A DNA stretch of 64,000 nt, from the NCBI GenBank assembly GCA_905221605.1, contig CAJNDS010002128.1, positions 299,501 to 363,500 of the forward strand, in the 5' to 3' direction. Position 1 is the stretch's first letter. Each line of letters opens with the position of its first letter. The translations under genes and the position numbers were made by a program. Below the pieces are notes generated by a model. That model saw only the letters and a program-made list of their open reading frames with translations. It made no database searches and was not told where the DNA came from. This stretch comes from Symbiodinium natans (taxonomy: Eukaryota > Sar > Dinophyceae > Suessiales > Symbiodiniaceae). This document shows positions 1-11,082 of the stretch, piece after piece.

Positions 1-3000
1 CCTAAACCCTAAACCCTAAACCCTAAACCCTAAGCCCCAAACCTACGCGTCCTTCCCCTGAGATGCCCACTGTGATGCCAGGGAGTGCTTCGCGCGAACC
101 TGAGGCGACTCACTAGGATCCAGCACGCTCTGCCTCTTTCTTCAATTGCCCCCAACCCGCCCAACCAAAACCTAAATCTCACACCCTAAACCCCAAACCC
201 TAAACCCTAAACCCCAAACCCTAAACCCTAAACCCCAAACCCTAAACCCCAAACCCTAAACCCTAAACCCTTGGCCATCTGAAATCGCATCTCTGGGCTC
301 TCAGCTGGCTCCCGGCCCCTCTTGGGCCAAGCCTGCACCGTGGGCGTCGGCAGCGTCAGGCTGGATGTTACGAGACTTAGAGTACGTAAGTTTAAGCTAA
401 AAGCAAAACATACCACAGAAATCCAAACATACACATGTGCAGTGTGTTTCTATATGGATATATACATATAAATATACAGCGATTGGATGTGGGGATAGGG
501 TCTGGGGCTTAGGGTTAAGGGACTTAAACTAAGCATACCGCAAGTTGGATAGCGGATACTAAACTCGTGTTCAACAGGTTTGAGGATTTAGAGTTCAGGG
601 TGTTCTTTGAGCTCCTTTCCTGATATGAACTTGGACTGTAGGCTTTCTGATTTTAGCAGGCTTGGGGGGGGGCTTTAATGTGGGCTTAGGCTTTAGGGCT
701 TGCGGTAGCAATTCACACGATGCTTACCATCAACCCGTGAGCCCTATACACCCCCAATGAAACCCGCCAAAGCCCTACAGCAAACCCCTAGGCCCCTAAA
801 CCATCAACCCTCAAGTAAACCCGACACTCCTACACCCCTGAACCGTAAACCCTAAACCCTAAACCCTAAACCCTCAATCCTAAATCCTAAACCCTAAACC
901 CTAAACCCTAAACCCTGAACCCTACTTAAGCCCATAGCCCCTCATGATCTGGGGCCCAGGGGTTTTCATCGCGCCTCCTTGGTTGGCTTCTCAGTACTCG
1001 ACGCCTCCAGTGCTAGCCTGGGCCAGGACTTGTACTTGGCTGCACTCAGGAGGGTAGCTATAAATTAAACTTTTAGCTGCCTTAATAAGAAACCCAATAA
1101 ACCCAAAACAGGTAAGGATCTAAAGTTACAGAAAGTGTAGACACGAGCTCAGGGTTTAGGGCTGAGGGTTTGTCAGGTTTAGGGTTTAGAGTTTAGGGTT
1201 TAGGGTTTTTGGGGTTTGCATTCAGGGTTATAGGGATTCTTTTTTTTGGATTACAAGCTTTAGATTTAGAGCTTGCCCACCACCCAGCCTCCTTAAGAAC
1301 CACGTGAACTGGAGTTATACGGAGGAAAAAGCAAATCCCAACGCCCATGCGCATGAACGCCTTACAAGTGGACCCTGCAACTCGCGCGCCACAGCATGCA
1401 ATGTCCAAACCAAGCACAGCAAAAGCCTAGGCTTTTTTGAAGAGCCCAACCCTGAACCGTGAAGTGCTACACGAAGAGAGCCCTAAACCCGAAACTCCTC
1501 CTGCTCTGGCATTTCCGAGCGGCGGGTGCGCATTCGGGGACGGGTAGCCTGAGCTGCATGAAGTTTGGGCCCCTAAACCCTAAACCCTAAACCCTAAACC
1601 CGAAACCCTAAACCCTAAACTCTAAACCCTAAACCCTAAACCCTAAACCCTAAACGGCACTCAAGCCTCAATCTTCCAGGTACGTATCCAAGCCACGGTC
1701 GCGTGCGTTGCCCGGCTTGGGGGCCTCCGTGGGCTCTGGACTCGTCTGCCTCAGAGGGGAGAGGCTTTATTATCAGGGTTTAGGGTTTAGGGTGTAGGGT
1801 TTAGGGTTTAGGGTTTAGGGTTTAGGGTTTAGGGTTTAGGGTTTATAGAGTGTAGGGATTTAGAAGTAAGTGTAAACGGGGGCCCCTTGGACAGAAGCAG
1901 GATTCAAAGGGGGCACTAGAACCAAAACCTGCAATTCAAGCCCTAAACCCTAAACCCTCTGTGTGGTGTGGGCTTGGCGTGGTTCAGATTCCCACCCCCA
2001 CCCCCAAAAGAGGTTCAGTGTTGAGAGGTCAGGCAGCAGGCCAGCGAGGACCTACCCTGGTACCTGAGCAGGGGCCCACATCGGGGATGGCAAAATGCAA
2101 CCCCCCTAAACCCTAAACCCTAAACCCTAAACCCTAAACCCTAAACCCCCAAACCTCCCAAGAACCCGAAGCCCCACATCCCGCCAATAACCTCCACCCC
2201 TAAAACCCCCAAACTACGCTTCGAAGGCCCTCAATCACCTGAACCCTAAACCCTAAACCCTAAACCCTAAACCCTAAACCCTAAACCCTAAACCCTAAAC
2301 CCTAAACCCTAAACCCTAAACCCTAAACCCTACCTGCAGGACCCACTCATGTACCCCAATGATGCACCACCAAATACTCGAATCGTTCTTATAGGAACTT
2401 CCCGGATTTCCGGAAACCCCCCCAAATCCGAAATCCCCCAACCCCCCAACCCTCCAAACCCCCAACCCCCAAACACCAAAACCACAAACCCCAGACCCTA
2501 AACCCCAAACCCTAAACCCTAAACCCGAAACCCTAAACCCTAAACCCCAAACCCCAGCTAGGCGGACATGCCCGGGTCTCCGGCGGTGTTGGCTCAGAGA
2601 CGTGGACAGGAGCCGCGGGCGTCCGCAAGGCAGCCTGCGTTTGGGCGCGGTGGAGGCTTCAGGTTGGTGGTTTGGGGTTCGTGTTTAGGGTTTAGGGGGT
2701 TTAGGGGGGTTAGTGGGTTTAGGGGGTTTAGGGGGTTTAAGGTTTAGGGGGTTTCAGGTTGGTGGTTTAGGGTTGGGGTTTTGGGGCTTGGGGCTTTTGG
2801 AGTTTAGGGTCTAAAGGGTTTTGGGTTCAAGGTTTGTGGTTGGGGGCTGAGAGTGTTGGGTTTGGGGTGCGGCGGGCTTTGAAACCGTGGGCTGAAGGCT
2901 TCAAGGACTCTCTGAGCAGAGTGTCAGGGTTTAGGGTTTAGGGTTTTAGGGTTTAGGGTTTAGGGTTTAGGGTTTAGGGTTTAGGGTTTAGGGTTTAGGC

Positions 3001-6000
3001 CAATGCCGACCACAAGCCAATTCTAGAGCCTCGGGATCCTGGAAGACCGGGACACCAAACCCGATCCCAAAACCCCAAGCTCCAAATCCCAGACCCTAAA
3101 CCCTATAAACCCTGCGAGCCCCATAAACCCTATAAACCCTATAATCCTATAAGCCCTATAAACCCTATAAACCCTATAAACCCTATAAGCCCCAAAACCC
3201 TCAAGTGCCTGCGCTGGCGCGTGCCCAGCGGCCAAGGTGGTAGGCCTGGCTGTGATCCTGAAGCCAGCAGCATCTCGCAATTTTACGTGTTCAGGGTTTA
3301 GGGTTTAGGGTGCTTAGGGCCGGAGATCCTAGGATTCAGAGTGTGCGTGTGCTAGGGTTTGAAGACTCAATTCAGCACAGCAACCTAAGCAAGGAAGGTG
3401 CCCTTGCTTGCTTGAGAGGGGGTTCAGAAGGTAACAAACCCATAAAACGAGGCTTGCATAGGTTTCGGGACTAATGTAGGGCTTTCGGCATTCAGGGCTT
3501 CTCGGGTTTTAGGGCTTGTTTACGGGTTTGTTCCCCAAAACAGTGTGTTAACATCAAGGGGCTGGGATCCTGTCTGTTGCTTGAGAGAACAAGAATCGCG
3601 CTCTCGTCTAGGCACGGGCATGCACGCCCGCGCCCGCCGTCCTCGAAACTGTCGTTGGGAAAACTTGCCGTCGCTTGTGCGGACATCCATGTTCGTCAAA
3701 TGGGTCAAATGCGAAGCTGTCATCGCTTCTGGACTTCTGCGCGCAAACCCTCAACCCTCAACCCGAATCCTTCTGATACTCAGCCTTCGTCTACGAATCC
3801 CCTCAGGCACTTGCAACATCCTGCAGCACATTGGCCCGAAACCCTTTACCCTAAACCCGAAACCCGAACCGGGCTTTGGAGCTGTGGGGTTCAGGGGCTG
3901 TAGGCCTTTAAGATGCCAAGGAGTTTGGGACCGTAGGCCACCGTAGAATTTTGAGTTGGGCTTAGGGAAGTTTAGGGCTTGAGGGTGTTTGATTCGGGCT
4001 GACTGGGGCTTGTGGCTGCTCGTTGTTTTGAGGCTTACAAGGCTTTGGGGTTGTGGGTTGCGGGCTCCCTCAACCCTGCCATAGGGCTTGCAAGGCTTGA
4101 GGCTTCAGGGCCTCTGGCTTAGGCTTTCGGCGAACCCTCGAACTTCAAAGCCCCCAAACCCCGAAGCCCCAAACCCAAAGCCCTCTCAAACCTCAATACC
4201 CTATACAAATTCAGGTCCCATACATCAGAACCCCTTAAAGGAGGTTTGGGACCTTCTTAAGGGCCCATGAAACTACCCTCAGACCGCCCAGCCCTCAGAA
4301 GCCCTAAGCTATACTCCCCTTAGAACCTTATTTAAAAGAATATTTTTAATATCCTCTAAACCCTAAACCCTAAACCCTAAACCCTAAACCCTAAACCCTA
4401 AACCCTAAACCTAAACCCTAAACCTAAACCCTAAACCCTGAACCCTGAACCCTAAACCCTAAACCCTAAACCCTAGTCCCTAAACCCTATAAACCCTAAA
4501 CCGATATAGTAAGCACGACGCACCTCCGCCGGTTTGCGGTGGCACTGCTGGCCCGCGCGCGCGCCGCGCGAGCTGGGATCGAGATTTGGGATGGCAACCG
4601 GCTGTTTAGCAAACAGTACACCCCAAACCCTCAACCCTCAACCCTCAACCCTCACAACCCTCAACCCTCAACCCTCAACCCTAAACCAAGACCCCTAAAC
4701 CCTAAACCCTATTGGGGCTTCTAGGGAGTTTAGGGCTCTTGGGGGTCTTGCTGCTTGGGGTCTGTCGGGCTTAAGGTTTCCAGGGTTTGGTGTGGAAGAA
4801 TTCGGCTGTAAGGCTAAGGGTTAGAGAGCACCCTAAACCCTGGACCCTAAACCCTAAACCCTAAACCCTAATTAAACCCTAAACCCTAAACCCTAAACCC
4901 TCAACCCTGGCCTTAAACCCTAAACCCGAAATCCTACAGATCAGGGTAGCTCCTGTTTTGTGAGGGGTGAAAGGCTCATGGGTTGGATTCGTTTGACTTC
5001 GGGCTCTAGGGCTTCAGGGGCTTTAATTGAGGGGGGTTTAGGGGGTTTAGGGTTTAGGGGTTCAGGGGTTCGATTCAGGGGTTTAGGGGTTCAGGGGTTT
5101 AGGGATTCAGGGGGTTAAAAGGTGAACGCTCACCCAGCTGCAGCACTGAACTGCAAGTCTTGGGATTCTTGGGGCTAAACCCTAAACCCTAAACCCTAAA
5201 CCCTAAACCCTAAACCCTAAACCCTAAACCCTAAACCTTCGGGTTCACAGGTATGCCACCGCAAACCACGGCAAGCTCGAGACCGGTCGAATCCTAAACA
5301 AGAGTCATAAACCCAAAAACTCGGGGAGAAACCAGAAACTTGGAAAGCACAGGGTAAAGGGTCTTGTGGCCGTTCGGCTTTAAGGTGTTTCGGCCAACTT
5401 TTTGGGTGGATTTGGGATTCGGGTGAACCCTAAACCCTAAACCGTAAACCCTTTCGAGCTTTGGCGATGGTGTAGGCTTTAGGGAAGGTTCCTACAATGC
5501 TGCGCACTACTCCCTAAGGCTCCCTAAGCTTCCCTGAAGTTCCCTAAGGTTCCCCAGCCAGGACCCCGTAACTCGCAGGTCTTGCTTCGTGTCTTTATAA
5601 GGCTTCTGGGTACGGGTGGCCGAAACCTACGAACCCATATAAATACGCCCTATACACCCTACAAACCCCGTAAACAACCCTAAACCAAACCCCCCCCCCC
5701 CCCCCCCCCCCACCCCCCCCCCCCCCCCCCCAAAAAAAAAAAAAAAAAACTAAAGCCCTTCAACCCCCGAGTTGCTGCTGAATCTGAGGCCCCAGGCTGG
5801 CCACCACTTTCCCACGCTGCGACTTCGGTGTCGCCATGGCCGGCGAGGCCTTGCCATCTGAGAGAGAACGCATATGTCCCTGAAAAGGTTCAAGGCTCAG
5901 CTGTTTTAGGGTTTATAGGTTTAGGGTTTATAAGGATTATGGGGTTTATAGGGGTTGAAGAAAGCTGAAGGGGTCGCAGCCCCGACCCCCCAACCTTCAA

Positions 6001-9000
6001 ACCTGCCAGCAACCATTCCTATTCTTAGGGTGTGGTGGAGAACTGAATCGCTAAAACAGGCCAGTTCCCATTATAATGTATATATCTACATATACACACA
6101 CTACATGCAAAGTGTATATATCCCTAAAACCTAAAACCTAAACCCTAAACCCTAAACCCTACACCCTAAACCCGCCCTCAAGCCCCAAGCGCCCTAAGAA
6201 GCCCAGGGCAGGACCTGAGCCTCCAGTGCTTTGTCGGGGGACTCCACCGAGGAGATCCTGTCAGGGTTTAGGGCTTAGGGTCTATGAATTTAGGGTTTAG
6301 GGCTTAGGCCTTAGGGTTTAATGAATATAGGGTTTAGGGTTTAGGGCTTAGGCCTTAGGGTTTAAGTTTAGGGTCCAGGGTGTTCTGGGGCTTAGGGCGG
6401 TGCACGGGGCTTATGGGGTTTATGGGGCTTACAGGGCGTATGGGGTTTAGGGCGGTTTAGAGGGCTTATAGGCAGGATTTACGGAGCTTCAGGGCTTACG
6501 GGGTATACTGCGGTTCATAGGGCTTGCAGGGTTTACAGGTCTTGTAGGGCTTCTGGGGTTTAGGGCTTGTTGAGCTCATAGAGTTCATGCTCTCTCCCTC
6601 TCTCTCTTCTTCCTCCCACCGGCCTGCTTAGGCCGTACCCACCCTTTTCTAGGGTGCCTGGACCCAGAACTACACCCGGCAGTCCAGACACACCTTTGCT
6701 GGATGGACAATGGGTGGAGTCATTGGAGAGTGGTCGAATTCAGCCCCTTGGGCTGAGCCTTGCTTTGGGACCACTCACGTGGTGCCTTATACTTACAAGG
6801 AGCACCCCCACGATCCTCCTCTTGATGAGAATACCCGACCTGCCTGGCCCACCGACCCTCCCCGCCACACCCTTTGAAAGTTGGAGACAATGGTGGGGAT
6901 TGAGGGCGAAAGCCCCAAACTCTAAAGGGCAATGGTTTGGGTGGTGGCCTGTGAGAGCTCACAGCGGGCTCGGAGAAAGAAGCCAGCACCAATGAAAATT
7001 GTTGGACTGCATTGAAAACAAGCGCCTTCGCGTGACATGCCGCCGCCCCACACCCCCTGGGTGTGCACGCGCGAAATTTCCACATGGTACTTACTGCCGC
7101 TGCGCGGCGAGACGCCCTAAACCCTAAACCCTAAACCCTAAACCCTAAACCCTAAACCCTAAACCCTAAACCCTAAACCCTAAACCCTAAACCCTAAACC
7201 CTAAACCGAAACCCTATACCCCAGACCCCCCTACACAAAAGCCCAAGCAACGGCCGAAAGGGGCGCCTTGGAGAAAAGCGGCAGCCAGGTTCAGGCTCGG
7301 CCTCTGCCTCCGCCTTTCATATGTTGCGTGTTTTCTGTGTCTGTCTAGGGGGCTTATGTTAAGTTTAGGGTTTAGGGTTTAGGGTTTAGGGTTTATAGGG
7401 TTTAGGGTTTAGGGTTTAGGGTTTAGGGTTTAGGGTTTAGGGTTTCGGGTTTAGAGTTTAGGGTTAGGGTTCGGGGTTTAGGGTTTGGAGTTTTGAAAAG
7501 ATGCGCCGTTCCGATGCTGGCATCGGAGAAGGACAGCTGAGCCTGCATGATCCCAAGCCCTTCGCCCATGAAACCCAAAACCTCCTCAACCCTCTAAGCC
7601 CTCAAAAACCACTAATCCCACTAAACCCTGGAAACCAACTAAACCCACCAAACCCACAACAAACCAAACCCACTGCCCTAAACCCTAGACCCTAAACACA
7701 CAAGATGCTCAAACCCTCATCCCTGATTCCTGACCCTTGCATCCAAAGACCCTCATAAATCCTGAGCAGCTGGCCGGCCGAGCCAGTCTCCTGTGATGAT
7801 GAAGGGGGTCTTTTCTGTTTCCTGCACCCTAAACCCTGAACCCTAAACCCTGAGCCCTAAACCCTAAACCCTAAACCCTAAACCCTAAACCCTAAACCCT
7901 AAACCCTAAACCCTAAGCCCTAAGCCCTAAGCCCTAAGCCCTAAGCCCTAAGCCCTAAGCCCTAAGCCCTCCCTTAGCCCTCGAGTCTTAAAACCTCAGC
8001 TTCCATTCCTCAATCTTCCGGGGTGTGAAGGGTGGGGAGTTACGATCGAAATGCCAAAAAGCGAACCCTAAACTACGCAACAGGCCCACCCTAAACCCTA
8101 GCCCTAAACCCTGAACCCTGAACCCTGAACCCTAAACCCTAAACCCTAAACCCTAAACCCTAAACCTAAACCCTAAACCCTAAACCCCGAAACCCTAACT
8201 TTCTCCCAACCAAGCCCCAAAACTCTTTGAAATGCCTGGACCCAGCACACCCCAAATTTGCACGTGTCCTACAAACAAAACGGACACCTGAGCCTTTTTT
8301 AGGGTTTGGGAAGTTGGGGCTTTGGGGTTTAGGGTTTGGGGGCAAAAGCTCGCGGCCTAGGGTTTAGGGTTTAGGGCTTAATTAGGGTTTAGGGTTTAGG
8401 GTATAGGGCACCAAGGCTCCCATTTTCGACTTTGGGCCAGAGAGTCTGGCCAAATGCCAGGGGACTCTTTGGAACCTCTCCGGGGTGCCACACCCCAAAG
8501 TGCCCTGTATCCTAAACCCAGTCACACCCCCAAACCCTAAACCCTACCCCTAAACCCTAAACCCTAAACCCTAAACCCTAAACCCTAAACCCTAAACCCT
8601 AAACCCTAAACCCTAAACCCTAAACCCTAAACCCTAAACCCTAAACCCTAAACCCTGCAGAGGCACCCCGGAATTAAACATTTAGAAGATCGCGAGGAGG
8701 GAAGCCATCCGGGGCAAACACCTCTTCGAGAGCAGGGCGTAGAGCCACGGCTTCGACTGAACTGTGCGTAGGGTTTAGGGTTTAGGGTTTAGGGTTTAGG
8801 GTTTAGGGCTTAGGGCTTAGGGCTTAGGGTTTAGGGCTTAGGGTTGAGGGTTTAGGGTTTTTGGGGGTTTTAAGGGTTTCTGGGCATTATAGGATTTACA
8901 GGGTTTTCGGGTATAGGGTTTATGGCTTAGGGCTCAGGTTGTAGGATCTAGGGCTTAGGAGTTTAGGCTACAGGGTTTAGGGCTCAGAGATTAGGGTTCA

Positions 9001-9173
9001 AGGGAAAGGTCGGGTTCTGCTGCTGTTTCTTTGGGTCTTCTTGGGGGTAGCCTTTCAGCACGTCGCCGTTCTAAGGATAGCCGTGCTCTGCGGGGACAAC
9101 TTCGTCTTCGACGCTCTGAAATCAGCACGGCTGCAAGTACGAGCGTGTCGTCCCTGATAAAGTCTGACTCCAA
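1..9173 (-). CDS. Unrecognised multi-exon gene, 3' part beyond left edge
   Basis: A series of minus-strand coding islands lies downstream of the acyl-CoA dehydrogenase stop. Those with a clear AG|G start and GT/GC/GA end are 9153 leftwards (DDTLVLAAVLISE), 8692-8721, 7760-7790, 7507-7542, 6215-6257, about 5769-5849, 2572-2634, 269-332 and 49-99. Weaker islands are near 8420-8490, 7260-7330, 5250-5300, 5130-5175, 4510-4600, 3190-3280, 1670-1760, 1495-1555, 1340-1410 and 990-1050. Translations are rich in Ala, Pro, Ser, Gln and Arg; I recognise no domain. Boundaries between islands, and whether this is one gene, are not proven. Everything between is telomere-type array, hairpin or homopolymer sequence. 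Confidence 0.5.
49..99 (-). CDS. Exon, unrecognised gene (left)
   Basis: VRAKHSLASQWASQGKD; AG|GTTCGC acceptor, GC donor, phase 0 to 0. Confidence 0.5.
269..332 (-). CDS. Exon with telomere-derived donor
   Basis: AWPKRGREPAESPEMRFQMA then K; acceptor AG|GCTTGG. The donor G|GTTTAGGG is the first unit of a telomere-type array, phase 0 to 1. Confidence 0.5.
2241..2331 (-). repeat. Telomere-type array (CCCTAAA)n
   Basis: Thirteen perfect units between unique flanks. Confidence 0.95.
2572..2634 (-). CDS. Exon, unrecognised gene (left)
   Basis: AALRTPAAPVHVSEPTPPET then R; Pro-rich, 21 codons, AG|GCTGCC acceptor and GC donor. Confidence 0.5.
4308..4355. mobile_element. Hairpin element, truncated at a telomere-type array
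   Basis: Shares CTATACTCCCCTTAGAACCT with the element at 62.5 kb, then breaks off exactly where CCCTAAA units begin. Confidence 0.6.
4356..4500 (-). repeat. Telomere-type array, CCCTAAA with CCTAAA slips
   Basis: About 20 units, several one base short. Confidence 0.93.
5687..5749. repeat. Poly-C then poly-A tract
   Basis: About 40 C (one A) followed by about 17 A; on the minus strand T-run then G-run. Similar junctions lie at 23,053-23,096, 33,476-33,507, 24,882-24,912 and, inverted, 16,905-16,940 and 54,014-54,054. Confidence 0.9.
5769..5849 (-). CDS. Exon, unrecognised gene (left)
   Basis: ASPAMATPKSQRGKVVASLG then PQIQQQL. Acceptor AG|GCCTCG; the left end is approximate, close to a poly-A/poly-C tract. 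An overlapping frame is also open. Confidence 0.45.
6215..6257 (-). CDS. Exon, unrecognised gene (left)
   Basis: ISSVESPDKALEAQ; AG|GATCTC acceptor, CAG|GTCCTG donor, phase 2 to 0. Confidence 0.5.
7113..7206 (-). repeat. Telomere-type array (CCCTAAA)n
   Basis: About 13 units. Confidence 0.95.
7507..7542 (-). CDS. Exon, unrecognised gene (left)
   Basis: AQLSFSDASIGT, 12 codons; AG|GCTCAG acceptor, GC donor. Confidence 0.45.
7857..7969 (-). repeat. Telomere-type array with CCCTAAG block
   Basis: Eight CCCTAAA units followed by a homogeneous block of about eight CCCTAAG units, showing local amplification of a variant. Confidence 0.93.
8536..8657 (-). repeat. Telomere-type array (CCCTAAA)n
   Basis: About 17 units. 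Confidence 0.95.
8692..8721 (-). CDS. Exon, unrecognised gene (left)
   Basis: VFAPDGFPPR, 10 codons; AG|GTGTTT acceptor, GA donor. A longer reading in the same frame upstream is also open, so the acceptor could lie further right. Confidence 0.4.
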
Positions 9174-9488
9174 TTCCTTTGGACCAGGGACCTCCTGCCT
9201 CTAGAAAGCTGCTCAAATCCTACACAAATAAGCCGAAACTGTGTTCATCGCCGGCACACTGTAAAAAACAACATACAATGTTCTACAAATAGTTTCCTGC
9301 AAGCTTCGTTTACTATACCCCAAACACCTTTCACCTAGGGCTTCGGCAGAAGTCGGCAGAAGAGTGCAGCCTGTGAGCCCTAAACCCAAGACGGGGCCTC
9401 GACGTGAATACCAGGACAACCCGAAACCCTAAAGCCCCTAAACCCTGAACTAAATCCTCGCCGTTGTACCTGCTGCCAGCCGTGAAAT

Positions 9489-9535
9489 TCAGAGCTTGGC
9501 GGCGCGTGACGCCAGTTCCAGCATGATCTCTTCAC
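9489..9535 (-). CDS. Acyl-CoA dehydrogenase exon 20 (stop, PTS1-like end)
   Basis: GEEIMLELASRAAKL followed by TGA (489-491 on the plus-strand numbering, 9491-9489). The last three residues AKL fit the peroxisomal PTS1 pattern; a mitochondrial presequence is not apparent at the N-terminus. Confidence 0.95.
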
Positions 9536-11044
9536 CTCGGTCTGCCCATGGTTGCAGTTTGAGGGGGGGGGGGGGGGGGGGGGGTGTAGTTAGGGTTGAG
9601 GGTTTAAGGTGTAGTTAAGGTTGAAGGTTTAGGGTCCGCTATGTAATAAGGTTTGAGAGTTTTCAGTCCTAAGCTCTAAACCCTATTAAGGCTTTGGAGG
9701 TTCGAGCTTCCGCGCCCCCTTTCTCCGCTGGGGGTCCACCAGGGCTTGGGTTTCATGTTCGGGCTTCGAGGACCCCTACACCCAGCCTAAACCCTACGCA
9801 AGTTTCATTTCATTTCATATCGTTTCATGTCATCTCAGTTCATTTCATTGCAGTACAGTGTGGTATATACAGCAATAGTACAAAAAGAAAAGCATGGACC
9901 TAGATAACTCTGGGCTTTATCGCCTGTCTACGGGGCTGGTCGGGTTTAGGTCATTGAGTTCCATGGAGGGGGAAGAGGAAGGCTGAGAAGTTACGAAGGA
10001 AAAGGCGCCAGGTTCCCAAAGCTTGGGCCAGGTTGTTTATAAGTTTAGGGTTTAGGGTTTAGGGTTAAGGGTTCAGGGTTTAGGGTTAGGGTTTGGTGCT
10101 TCGGGGTCAGGGTTCTCCGCTCAAGCAACACCGGAAACACTTCGCATCGGAGAAGCTGCCACCGCCAATGGCGTAGACGCGGACCTCATGCAGCTGCATA
10201 GTCTCTCACAGGGCCAGATCATTTCTGGGAAAAATAGTGGAACCATGATGAGATATATGGTTCCCGATAACCAAAATCCAAGACACGCCATATGTAAACC
10301 TCACACCCTCAAACCTTTTTACCGCCCTTAAACCCCCTCGCCCTAGAGGATCCAAAGGATTTCTGTCCAGACCTCAAGCTTTCGATGCTACAGGTCTTGC
10401 CCAAGAACCCCTGAACCCAAAACTGTGCGAGGGCTAACCCCCCTCCCACCTCGCGCCAGCAGCGCTCAATGCGCCCTCCTGGATGGGCGCCGCGCAGGTA
10501 GCCTCGGATATCGTGACAGGTCGCATCCGCGAGTTGAAAGGGTGATAAGCACACACTGCCTTACCAGGATGGGTTATTGGGTCCTATAATCCCCATCCTC
10601 ATCCCCATAAAGGGCCTCTTTAGGGAATTACAGGGTATAATCGCCCTTCCTGGTATGCTTCCCATCATCCGCAGGCAAGGCGCTGCGCCCGCCCAGTACC
10701 TGCGAAGCTTCCCGGGCGCAGAACTCCTCAATGCCGGGAACCGCTTCAACAATCATAAGTCTAGAGATCTTGGCTTTCCTTCGTCATCCACCGCAAGACC
10801 TAAACCCTGTTATGAAGATTTTATAGGCTTGATGAGGGCAAGCAAAAAGGTGGAGGGTGGCCTGCCGAGACCCAAGCCAAGGTTAACAGCACAAACTGTG
10901 AGCTTGAAAAGCCACAAATCCAAGACGAGCATCAACTCTAGACCGTGAAGCGGGTTCAAGGTTAGGGCTTTATACGGTTGTAGGGTATACATATATGCAT
11001 GCATACATACATACAGACATACATACATACATACATACATATAC

Positions 11045-11082
<38 letters not shown>

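Noticed and set aside
1-40. CCCTAAA units at the first base, as if a chromosome end
   Set aside because: The array is only five units long, coding islands follow at once, and similar arrays occur throughout; this is an internal tract cut by the window edge.
3023-3280. Open frames rich in YRVYR or GFIGF
   Set aside because: These are translations of telomere-like TATAAACCC repeats (also at 63.2 kb), not genes.
6654-7085. Overlapping open frames of 113 and 121 codons on both strands
   Set aside because: Codon content on neither strand is convincing; only a short 22-nt minus-strand exon ending at a canonical GTAAGT near 7,092 looks possible.
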